Part shown: in pieces, positions 56,115 through 64,000 of the stretch | Layout of the letters: each line of letters starts with the position of its first letter | Numbering within the stretch: the stretch's first letter is position 1 | Source: Ligula intestinalis | Lineage: Eukaryota > Platyhelminthes > Cestoda > Diphyllobothriidea > Diphyllobothriidae | Direction: 5' to 3' | Length of the DNA stretch: 64,000 nucleotides | NCBI GenBank assembly: GCA_036362985.1 | Contig: JAYGXS010000003.1 | Span: 1,890,331-1,954,330 of the forward strand | Made by a program: the position numbers and the translations under genes | Notes under the pieces: generated by a model | Seen by the model: the letters and a program-made list of their open reading frames with translations, nothing else | The model's database searches: none | Told to the model about the DNA's origin: nothing

Positions 56115-58253
56115 CTATGGAAGTGACAGAGCTTGTGTCAGAGTCTTCTGACAACACAGCACTGGATTTGCTAGCCTTATAGCCACTGCTTCGGCTGTAG
56201 CAAGCATCCGTTGGCGTAGGCCTTTGGAAAAATTAGATGGTGTCTTGTAGACCACCTTAAAGGCTTCGTTAGTATCGACTCGATGGTTCGTATCGACTAG
56301 ATGTGCGAGAATAGCACTCGAGATCGATCTAGTTTCATCTTTACTTAGCCAGGTCGGTACGTGCTCACATACCCTCTTTTCGAGACGCCTCAATGTACGG
56401 CCGATGTATCCCGCTCCACAGGAGCAAGTGAAAGAGTAAATGCACATTGATGTGGCCTTCAAAGGGAGTCTGTCCTTACCTCCCAATCGTAGGAGGGGAG
56501 AGTTCGTAAAGAGCACACGTAAGTTCGCCGCTGGGAAATCGTTTGTGATTGCAGTCCTCAAGCGTCGTCTGACCAGCTCGCTGGTTGCATCGCCTAAGAA
56601 AGGCAGTCTTATGAACGCGTCTTTCTTTTCTGCAGTTAAGGTGACAGGCTTTTTGGTGCGTTCACCAATATTTCTGCGGATGAACCTTTCCGGGTATCCA
56701 TTTTCAATTAGTGTATGCTGCAGCTGTTGGAGTTCTGCTTCGACAGTTTCAGGAGAACAGATCTGTGGTATTCTAGCTGCTAATCCTTGGACCAGATTTC
56801 GTTTTATATTGAGGGGGACAAAACTGTGGAAGTTAGTGTATTGTCCTGTCCAGGTTTTCTTTCGGAAAACCCTGCGTAGGATAGATCCATCCTCTTGCCT
56901 TCGCAGAAGGACGTCAAGAAACGCAATTTCATCGTCCACTTCAGTCTCAGCAGAAAACTTGTGCGATGGGTGAGCGTCGTTAAACTTCGCGACCAAGGCG
57001 TCAATTTCAGTGTTATAGTCAGTCAAACAGAAGATATCATCTACATATCGACCGTAGAATGCAAGGTCATTGATGGTGTCCCCTAGACTCGTTTTCTCGA
57101 TCTTGCCCATAAAGACATTTGCAAGAAACGGTCCAAGTGGTGAGCCCATCGCCACACCATCAATCTGTCTGTAAAACTGACCATTGCAGAGAAATTGGAT
57201 ATTTTGTGTGCATCGCGTGAGATCTTTGAGGGTTTTCACGGGCATACCTATCTGGTAGTTGGTGTCCTGAATAACGTCGCAGAGGTAGTTTATGGTTTCT
57301 GCCACGGGTACATTGGTGAATAGTGACGATACATCTAATGAGAGCATCTTACTTCTTGCAACGTTCATATTCTTTATAGCTTTGACAAATTCAAATGTGT
57401 CTTTCAGGCTTCTAGGATACATGTAACTTCCAAGAAGTTTCAACTTTTCTACCAGCTATTTAGCAATGGTGTGGTAAGAAGAGTTTCTCATATCCAGGAT
57501 AGGACGTAAGGGAAGCCCCTGTTTGTGAATTTTCGGAAGTCCATACATTCTAAGTATCGTCGTTCCTACAGGTCTGAGTGTTTCAAGCTCTTTGTCAGTC
57601 AAAATACCTTCTTTGTGGAGGTCTTTGAGAATTGTAGTCAGCTGACCTTCAACAGTATCTGTGCGATCTTTGTCCGTCTCAGCTTTTGAGAACTTTGTAT
57701 GATCTGCTAAAATTGCTTCTAGTTTTGCGACGTTATCATTCTTATCCATCAGTACTATTCCAGATCCTTTGTCTGGTCTGGTTAGCACGATATTTTCATT
57801 TCTTCGTAGCCCTTTTAGGCTATCAAGGTGGGCTTTATTTAAGGGGCCTTTGTTCATTGGATTTTTTCTTAAGTACTGTTGACAACAGTAAACCAGGGTT
57901 GACTTTAGATAATCAACTTCTTTAGGCATGGAAGATTTTAGATCGGAGGTTTGGTTAAAGAGGCTCTCAAATTCAGTTTCTAATTCAATTTGTCTCAGCC
58001 TTTTTCGTGCAATACAGAATCTAGGGCCTAGGGATAGTACTTCTTTGAGGGTTTTGTCAGGACAGATTGATGAATAGTTATGCACGTACCTCTCCGGATT
58101 GTTTGGGAGGGTGGTCGGTGCTTTTATTGGTTTGACACTTCGAAGAAGCTTAGTCCACCTGGCCTCGATTCTTCTGTTTTTTATTGTTTGTACATAGTCT
58201 TCAAATGCTACTCTCTCTAGAGTTTCAAGACGGTCGAGAACCGCTGCTGACAT
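56115..58253 (-). pseudogene. PLE protein: reverse transcriptase + GIY-YIG endonuclease, one in-frame stop
   Basis: About 712 codons in one frame, broken only by TAG at 57458-57456, where related copies have Trp (LAKW, LAQW), so TGG to TAG is likely. Domains in order: N-terminal helical region, fingers TRPDKGSGIVLMD (about residue 175-190), YGLPKIHKQGLPLRPIL (245-262), motif A LSLDVSSLFTNVP (about 305), motif B QIDGVAMGSPLGP (about 363), motif C YVDDIFCLT (about 403) with both aspartates, FLDVLLRRQEDG, thumb, linker FIRLPFLGDATSELVRRRL, endonuclease FTCSCGAGYIGRTLRR (about 620) with CEHVPTWL and DTNH. The first about 93 residues of the family's protein lie inverted at 58446-58745, so the ATG at 58253 is not the original start. 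Confidence 0.92.
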
Positions 58254-58375
58254 GGCCTACATGCGCAAACTGACATAGTCCGCGTTGGCCAATTAGCACC
58301 CGTGTTAGATAGTTATTGATTTTTCTAACTATTCAAACTTTGATTGTTATGTACAGCGACAATTTCCCTTGCAAA

Positions 58376-58420
58376 TGTTTGGTCTGATGTAGAGTTGCTG
58401 AAAAAAATTGTTTGCCAAAA
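58376..58420 (+). ncRNA. Hammerhead-like motif in inverted 5' repeat
   Basis: TTTGGT, CTGATGT (the last core A is T), AGAGTTGCT, GAAA, AAAAATTGTT (palindrome broken by one base), T, GCCAAA. Same class as 55872-55917, but two changes make it probably inactive. Confidence 0.6.
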
Positions 58421-58445
58421 ATAAAACTGACTTCTAATATTAACC

Positions 58446-58745
58446 ATGGGAATATTTGCGGAACTTAGACAATCCAAAGATCCCGCGGTGTTAAAGGAAC
58501 TCAATGGATTCCTCAAGTTTGACACCAGGCTTGCTGAGGCAAACGTAACAGCCAAATTCCTATCAGACTGTATAGACCGAGGTGAATACCCAAGACAGTA
58601 CTGGAAAAGTTTACGAAGAAACCATATAGCCTTTTCTATGGCTGCACTAAGAAGACATGCAGAAAGTTACCTGGAGACTGTTAACGCCGGTATTCTGGAA
58701 CTTCAAAGAAACCCAAGTCAGAGAGCAGCGGTTCTCGACCGTCTT
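58446..58745 (+). pseudogene. N-terminal region of the PLE protein (inverted piece)
   Basis: About 100 open codons starting MGIFAELRQSKDPAVLKE and ending QRAAVLDRL. The ending matches SAAVLDRLETLERVAF at the start of the minus-strand frame, showing this is the missing N-terminus. The start is supported by the same MGIFAELR at 38202. Largely helical and basic, no domain known to me. After 58745 the frame runs on by chance into the next element for about 36 codons (to 58853). Confidence 0.82.
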
Positions 58746-60430
58746 AGCACCGGATCAATGGGTTTTTTGTCTTCTGGCCAGTTAGTTGTGGGACACTATT
58801 CGCTTGCCATTCTGACGTTCGGTTTGGCTTTGTGCGCCGATTGGCCCGCATAATGGCGCAAGAATTTGTAGGCCGTAGGTAGGCTTAGATGGCTATTGAC
58901 AGAGTTAGCATTTGATTATCATGTCTCCAGCGTTAGCCTGTCAGCATTTGAGGTTTATCGGTATACGATGGTTGCTCCTTGAAGATCGAAGTCTTGGCTA
59001 GTCTCTGTGATGTGTGCTGCAAGTTTCAAGCTTGGGTCTAATCTCCGAGCCACTGGTTTGTGCTCATGTAGGCCTGGCTGCAATTTGCGGCCTGCTTCTA
59101 CAACATTATTACAGTGTCTGTCGTTGCAACCTATCTTGTAGACAGCTGCAGAGGTTTCCGTAGGGAGCAGCCTGTCTCTAAGTTGCATCAATCGGCGGTG
59201 TATTGTCACCAGAGGTCGATGGGCTATGCCTAGGCCAGCAGGTTGTAGTAGTCGTGAGACTGCTTCGGAGACCCCTTCTAGGTAGTAAATGGCTCTCCAG
59301 ACTTCGGGTTGCTATTTCACTGGCCATCATCTGTCCACTCGGTGCTTGCTTTGTTTCATGAGTTTTGGCTTCCATTACCTCGGAAGAGTTCCCAGAGGTA
59401 TTTTTTGTCAACTCTTTTGTCAGCTGGTGTGCTACAATGTGCTTCAACTCTTAGGAAAAGAGTACGAACTCAGCTACGATTTTGGACATGGGCTGATTGT
59501 TGTTGAATGTAGTACGTGATTTGTGCTGGTCTACTTTCTGAATACTGTGGTTTGCAGTAGTATAGTTGAACACCCGTGCACCAGAACATCATGTAAGGGT
59601 AGTTGGTTGTCTCTTTTCACTTCCATCGTGAATTGGATATTTGGATCAATCGAGTTAAGTAATTATTTGAGGCGTACACTGTCAGATGTTTTGACAGTGA
59701 CGAAAGTGTCATCGACATAACGAGCCAAAAACTTTGGTTTATACTTGCTGAAGACCAAGTTTTCTATTCTTTGGAGTACCACTTCAGCAATCAGGCCTGA
59801 TAGGAGAAAGCCCTTACTTTGGTCATACATTTTTCAACCCAGTGTGAAGTAGACTTTGAGACAAAAACGTAGAAGTTCGAGCAGACGTTCAGACTTCAGG
59901 GGTTTCTCGCTGTCGTCCTAGCATTTGGTTAGAAGTTTACCCATGACATCAACCGCTAGTTGCTGTTGGGATGAAGTTACTGAGTGCGACAACATCGAAA
60001 GGATACCATGGATTTGTCTGGATCTAACTGCAGATTGTTTATTCATCAAAGGAACTGTTTGACAGAAGCTATGGTTGTTGTTGAGCCTACTGCCAGGAAC
60101 ATGAGAGGAAAAAAACATCCCTTTTGCTTAACCGTACGTAGGTATCCTGCAAAAGGAGACTATGCGCCTAAGAGATATTTTCTTTTTGTAATTTTGGCTG
60201 AACGTACAATATTGCTGGGGCTCTGTCGTTTGGTTTCATGGAAAACCAATCCCTGGGCCTGAATGCACCGTTTGCTTTGAGTTTTGCCAGAGGTTTGCTC
60301 ATCTGGGTGAGCAAATGTTTCATTTCACTGGCTGAATATGTCTTAGTTACATAGGTTGAAACGTGATTGGTAGCTGTGGCCTCAGTAAGTCTCGGTCGCG
60401 TAGCCTCCGTCATTACCATCATTGTTTGAC
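58742..60430 (-). mobile_element. PLE copy, minus strand, heavily decayed
   Basis: Begins at the 3' side with AGCACCGGATCAATGGG, the terminus of the element family at 7856-10160. 58755-58990 matches 8150-8395. Coding relics run to 60422. It abuts the inverted PLE end at 58745 directly and lies head-to-head with the copy at 60545. Confidence 0.8.
58955..60422 (-). pseudogene. PLE reverse transcriptase + GIY-YIG endonuclease (broken)
   Basis: Reading down from 60422: MSKPLAKLKANGAFRPRDWF, ILYVQPKLQKENISLRRIV (the YGLPKIHKxxxPLRPI block), MFLAVGSTTTIASVKQFL, LQLDPDKSMVSF with a shifted DVVAL (motif A), a gap at motif B, LARYVDDTFVTVKTSD (motif C, about 59730-59690), IDPNIQFTMEVKRDNQLPLH, then 59209-58955 with RRLMQLRDRLLPTETSAAVYK, IGCNDRHCNNVVEAGRKLQP (GIY-YIG core with Tyr-Val-Gly lost) and KLAAHITETSQDFDL. 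Many stops and frameshifts. Same subfamily as 40295-41005. Confidence 0.82.
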
Positions 60431-60544
60431 GTGCATATAAATACCATCCGACTCAAAGTGCCGGTTGATGCATGAATCGTCGAAATGCATCACTACGAGG
60501 AATGATCAGCCATTTTTGCAGGGGCAAACTCCGATCCTGCATAA
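60431..60544. other. Junction between two head-to-head PLE copies
   Basis: Contains GCATATAAATACCATCCG (a TATAAATA box at 60435) and TTGATGCATGAATCGTCGAA, which recurs near 12840. Probably a PLE leader, but with no hammerhead boxes. Confidence 0.35.
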
Positions 60545-60569
60545 ATGTTTGTTTTTTTCGGCAGCTCTG

Positions 60570-61790
60570 AAGTTTTTGTTGCCCATTGCACTTTTTCTGT
60601 TAGTCCGACGACAAGTTGGGGCGTCATAGACACGCGAAAATCCTTCAGCTCCTGTAGTTATTTCTCAGGACGTATCTTAACGGTCTACGGTATAATTTAC
60701 GAGCAAGTGAAGGGGACACCGATGTGTTCACCAAGTTCGGGACTCATAGCCGAGGTGGTCCTGCAATGGCTGGAGTCACTGGCTTTCCAACAACACTGAC
60801 TAAAATTCTGGGCGCGGTATGTGGATGACACCTCCGTTGTCATCGAACAGGATCAGGTGCTCACGTTCAAGGAATGTCTCAACAGCGTCTTCCCGGACAT
60901 CCAAATGACGATCGAAGAAAGAGAGAACAACCAGCTGGCCTTTCTTGATGTCCTCGTCTGTCGCAAAGATTGTGATGGTCTAAAGACTAAAGTATTGAGG
61001 GAAGTGCCAAACACGATGCAAGTACTGAATTACAACAGCAATTACCCAATCAGCCACAAACGCAGTTACATCAAGACACACTATTGGCAGTGAATAAGAA
61101 GGTAAACAATTTCCGAGGTAGAATACCTTCGACGGGTGTTCAGACAAAATGGCTACCCGCGCAACTTCGTCAAACGGTGTCAGTGCAAACGAGACGGCCA
61201 AAAAAGGCGCACCGACCCCAAAATTCGGCGAGCGATCCCGTACGTCGAAAACGTATCGAAAGCTCTCGGCCGCCTTCTCGCACCACTTGGAGTTGGAGTC
61301 ACACACAGTCCAGAAGCAACCATTAGGCGTCAGTTAAAGAAGCCAAAAGACCCACTGCCACGGCAAGAAGCATCTGGGGTGGTCTACAGGATTTGGTGCA
61401 GTTGCGGGCAAAGCAAATATGTCGGACAAACTGGCAGACTTCTGAAAACGTGAATTGCCGAACACGTGGCAGCAGTGCGGCGAAATGATGCCGATTCTCA
61501 AGTTACGGCTCATTCGACGAGACCCGGCCACACGTTCAAATTTGATGAGGCCGAGTTTCTCGCAAGAGGTGACAATCGGGTGAGCCGAGAACTAATTGAG
61601 TCATGGTTCACGGGCGCCAATCCATAAACAAGTGCAACAATTTGCCAAATCCCTATTCAGTGCTGAGAATCAATTTCGCCAAAGCAAGTCGTCACTTGGA
61701 GAACCGGCAGGCCATAGCCTCATCTTACGCCAGCACCGGAGGGTCGGATGGCTGAGCAATCATCACGCCCGAGCCCACCACCCGTGATAA
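60570..61790 (+). pseudogene. PLE reverse transcriptase C-part + GIY-YIG endonuclease (broken)
   Basis: 60640-60799: VYGIIYEQVKGTPMCSPSSG, LIAEVVLQWLE (motif B region). A frame change, then 60821-61093: RYVDDTSVVIEQDQ (motif C), VFPDIQMTIEERENNQLAFL, DVLVCRKDCD. A further break, then 61136-61453: RQNGYPRNFVKRCQ, GVVYRIWCSCGQSKYVGQTG (GIY-YIG core). After a TGA (61451-61453) the frame continues with AHSTRPGHTFKFDEAEFLAR and VSRELIESWFTG. Inactive through at least three breaks. Confidence 0.87.
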
Positions 61791-61894
61791 AAGTTTAACT
61801 GGTCAGAGCCCGCGTGCCGTTCAACAAACTATTCACGCGCAAGATGGCAATTAATGTTAATTGTCTCTGTATTTTTGCAGTAATGACTGTATCC

Positions 61895-61902
61895 TATAAA
61901 AA
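61895..61902 (+). promoter_or_regulatory. TATAAAAA box upstream of hammerhead relic
   Basis: Position equivalent to TATAAATA at 9877-9884 in the sister copy, about 57 bp before the hammerhead. Functional role inferred only. Confidence 0.35.
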
Positions 61903-61950
61903 CCGCAAACTTGTGTGTATGCACCCGCTTTTGCTACTGTCTTATACTCA

Positions 61951-61990
61951 TGTCTCTGATGATGAATCCGCGAAAGAAAATCCGTCGTTG
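61951..61990 (+). ncRNA. Degenerate hammerhead (ACGT class)
   Basis: TGTCT, CTGATGA (61956-61962) and TGAATCCGCGA keep the 5' half of the ribozyme found at 9925-9966. The second half (AAGAAAATCCGTCG) has lost the stem II partner and the ACGT core. Inactive. Confidence 0.5.
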
Positions 61991-62790
61991 GGTTCATAGC
62001 TGAATTTTGTGATCCTGTCCTCAAGCCACCTCCTTCGGTCGTCAATTCCTGCCTACTTCCGGTCTTTTTGCAGCTCTACGATATGAGCCGTGCTATTCAT
62101 CTGTTGTGGTTTTAAGATCTTCAGCCTTGGTTCTAAATTACTCACTTTTTGCAGTCCCTTGTTTTGGTCTCTTGTTTTCATCCGCGCCGCCACTTGCTAT
62201 TTCCCCCATTTGGATGTGTGGAATAGAAGACAATCAGGATAGTAGAGAAGAGTTTACTGTAACAGTCTCTGCGGGTGAATCAGTGTCTGCGCATGTGCCT
62301 CAATTTTGCAGCAGTCGTCTGGTCTGCACCGTGTTCTCCATGCCTGCAGCACATTCTCTTCGAGGGCATCAGATCCCGCCTTCTGTCCTCAGCAATCAAT
62401 TTAAGGACAAACAGTCTTTTTACCCATTTCGCTTCCCATTGGTCCATGCGCAAGCGGCTTATTCGGACGGCCGTCGTGTGATGCTGGGGTCTTCTGGTTA
62501 ACACGACCTGACGGCGCTGTTCGCGTCCGTATAACTCTTAGGTCCTCCTGTGATGCCAGCAGTTGAAGGTCCCACGTAACTTGGCCACTTGTACGCTGAC
62601 GCTATCGCATGTTCAGGTCTATTCGTCATCCTGACCCGAAGACGGCTAGAAGGTTTCCTCGTTATCTGTGTCGTCTTAAGCGCGTGGATAGCCATCTTAT
62701 ACTTGCTTCAATCTCAAGGTTTGCATTGCCTATACGTAATTTCGCATGGCAAGTCCTGCATGCAACTTACATGACGAAATTTAACTTGGT
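61991..62790. other. Unassigned, GC-richer DNA
   Basis: A 131-codon plus-strand open frame (62106-62501) has no recognised domain and overlaps open frames on both strands. Composition is GC-richer than most of the window. No call. Confidence 0.35.
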
Positions 62791-62794
62791 AGTT

Positions 62795-63110
62795 TACTAC
62801 ATATTTGGACAGGTTATGTTGATAAACTGAGAGAATCGAATAATAAGAAAGACTGTAGTTTGGAAAACTGCCATCGTAGTGAACGTTATAGAGCGAAATA
62901 GGCGATAATTTTGGCTACATTATGAGTAGGCTTATATCACGGAAACGTCGTGTGCTCTTAGGTATGACAGAACCAACATTTTTATTAATATGCATTGTGC
63001 TATGGATAAGTTCCAGCATAAATAAAAAAGTAGAAAACTTATCCCTACCAAAACTAAAGAGTTTTATGCAAAGTTGCCCAAACTGAAGTGAAGCCAAGTA
63101 AATTTTCAGA
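62795..63110. repeat. Diverged dispersed repeat, copy d
   Basis: TTTGGACAGGTTATGTTGAT, TAGTTTGGAAAACTGCCATC and GATAATTTTGGCTACATTAT match 36250-36365 of copy a in the same order. TTTTTATTAATATGCATTGTG matches copy b at 41866. Non-coding. Confidence 0.5.
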
Positions 63111-63505
63111 AACAAGCAACAATTTAAGATTTAAAAATTATTTTACGGTATTCTGTTAAGTTTTGTGTCATAAAGTGCAGTAATTAGTCTGTATGAAGAA
63201 TTGTTTTAACCCACCGATAACTATGAGCACATAAGCAAACTTTGCCATACATGTCACCGTTAAGGTGATGTGAAAGAGGCTGTAGTGGGTCGTGCCTGCC
63301 TGACTAGCTCGCGTCGAAGTGCACTTTCCCAAACGCTCACCGATGTGCTTTCTCGACGTCTCGATCAGCCAATCATAGTTCTCGCATCCATGAGGCGACG
63401 AATGAGGAGCTTGCACGCGTGCCCGACGCAAGTTGCCTCTCTGCCCAAAATCTCCAGGCCGACCTACCCAATGAAAGATCTCCCTCTCTCTGTCTTCTGG
63501 CCCGA
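63111..63505. other. Unassigned DNA downstream of a PLE
   Basis: On the minus strand, 63500-63250 is open in pieces just after the PLE thumb region. No endonuclease motif can be read, so the PLE is either broken here or replaced by unrelated sequence. Confidence 0.35.
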
Positions 63506-64000
63506 CTACTCTAAGACCTCACTTGCAGGTTTTGGTGGCCTTTCAGCCATGTGCTTAGCGATAAAACGACTTGGGTACCCATTTTGTCGAAATACGCATT
63601 CAACAATCCTTAGCTCCTCTTCTATGCTATCATTCGAGCAGATCCTTTTCGCCCTTTGCGTCAAACATCGTACTAAATTACGTTTGAAGTTTAACGGTAC
63701 GAAGCTAGCAAAATGGATGTATTGCCCGGACCACGTCTTCTTACGATATACCTTCCGTTGAATGCTCCCATCAGCCCTTCTACTCAGTAATACATCAAGG
63801 AATGGGAGTGATCCAGATTCTTCTACTTCTACTGTAAATGTGATAGATGGATGCACCTGATTCACTTTGTTCATTAGAGCTGAAAAATCGGTTTGGTCTG
63901 ATGCAACAGCAAATATGTCATCTACGTAACGTTTATAGTACATCAGATTATTAATCTGGTGGCTAAGTTGCGTAGCCTCTAGTTTGCCCATGAATATATT
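63506..64000 (-). pseudogene. PLE reverse transcriptase, partial, runs off window edge
   Basis: An open minus-strand frame of about 160 codons reaches the window end: NIFMGKLEATQLSHQINNLM, YYKRYVDDIFAVASDQTD (motif C intact), SITFTVEVEESGSLPFLDVL, LSRRADGSIQRK, SGQYIHFASFVPLNFKRNLV (thumb), VFRQNGYPSRFIAKHM. It stops at 63506, before the linker and endonuclease. Motifs A and B would lie beyond 64000. Within the visible part there is no frameshift, so this is one of the younger copies. Completeness cannot be judged. Confidence 0.85.

Larger units (their letters stand above)
55850..58257 (-). mobile_element. Best-preserved PLE, with 3' terminal repeat
   Basis: The minus-strand element contains an almost uninterrupted protein (58253-56115) and a 3' terminal repeat (56060-55850) with a hammerhead. 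The terminal repeat reappears inverted at 58258-58440, immediately 5' of the coding part, in the opposite orientation to what a normal 5' repeat would have. A shorter sister copy is at 37255-38139. Confidence 0.88.
58258..58745 (+). mobile_element. Inverted 5' end of the PLE: terminal repeat and N-terminal ORF
   Basis: Plus-strand 58258-58440 is the inverted partner of 55868-56050. A hammerhead follows at 58376-58420 and an ATG at 58446. The last 22 bp (58724-58745) are the exact complement of 58227-58248, where the minus-strand protein begins, so the two halves of one protein overlap by about seven codons across an inversion. Confidence 0.85.
60545..61990 (+). mobile_element. PLE copy, plus strand, sister of 8733-10007
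   Basis: Starts within the reverse transcriptase before motif B and runs through the endonuclease to a degenerate hammerhead tail. It is collinear with 8733-10007 from GGCTGGAGTC onward but extends about 200 bp further 5'. Confidence 0.85.

Noticed and set aside
56440..56973. 177-codon plus-strand frame
   Set aside because: It lies antisense to the open PLE frame at 56115-57443 and is its shadow.
62106..62501. 131-codon plus-strand frame with a hydrophobic N-terminus
   Set aside because: It could suggest a signal peptide, but competing frames overlap on both strands and there is no domain or conservation evidence.
1..64000. LTR retrotransposon, viral insertion, CRISPR array or bacterial operon
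   Set aside because: No gag, protease, integrase or envelope-like sequence, no regularly spaced repeats, and no prokaryotic gene organisation were seen. All reverse transcriptases belong to the PLE or CR1-like type.

Overview
This 64 kb window looks like repeat-rich, AT-rich genomic DNA from an animal, most likely a parasitic flatworm (fluke or tapeworm). That assignment is an inference: the recognisable content is Penelope-like retroelements (PLEs) carrying hammerhead-ribozyme-like sequences, CR1-type non-LTR retrotransposon remnants and tRNA-derived SINE-like repeats, a mix typical of Platyhelminthes. No intact host protein gene, rRNA or true tRNA gene could be supported, and nothing prokaryotic is present. 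The window is best read as intergenic or intronic DNA filled with nested, broken transposons.

Layout. 1-5 kb: an old minus-strand PLE split by a ~1 kb foldback element (1110-2094), then a PLE C-terminus (3540-4330). 5.5-12.6 kb: a dense PLE cluster. It holds a long minus-strand copy (5500-7650), an older element with inverted ends (7856-10160) into which a plus-strand PLE inserted (8733-10007, flanked by a 12-bp duplication), and further plus and minus tails. 13-18 kb: mostly unassigned AT-rich DNA with PLE end fragments. 18.5-21.5 kb: a ~3 kb palindrome of two head-to-head PLE copies. 22 kb: a pair of SINE-like units. 24.3-26.3 kb: a CR1-like reverse transcriptase relic. 26.4-35 kb: nothing recognised except a GC-richer patch near 32.4-33.3 kb. 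35-46 kb: PLE ends, a PLE with an inverted 5' end (37.2-38.2 kb), a second foldback copy (38887-39810), a PLE endonuclease relic (40.3-41.0 kb) and diverged dispersed repeats. 46-50 kb: unassigned. 50-55 kb: CR1 3' fragments and two PLE relics. 55.8-62 kb: the best-preserved PLE (reverse transcriptase plus GIY-YIG endonuclease, one in-frame stop, minus strand) with its 5' end inverted next to it, followed by a head-to-head pair of other PLE copies. 63.5-64 kb: a PLE with an open reverse transcriptase frame running off the window edge.

How the parts fit. The PLE proteins have an N-terminal region, a telomerase-related reverse transcriptase (motif A SLDVxSLFTN, motif B DGVAMGSP, motif C YVDD or YADD) and a C-terminal GIY-YIG endonuclease with paired Cys and His residues. 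Elements end in a short terminal repeat that often holds a hammerhead-like fold (CTGANGA, stem II, GAAA, then a self-complementary stem III) followed by AATAAA or a close variant. In one subfamily a TATAAATA-like box lies about 40-60 bp upstream of the ribozyme. The association of hammerhead ribozymes with PLEs is known from the literature. What stands out here is how clearly the architecture can be read: three ribozyme sequence classes, repeated head-to-head junctions, a nested insertion with target duplication, and a non-coding foldback family whose arms keep an open frame.
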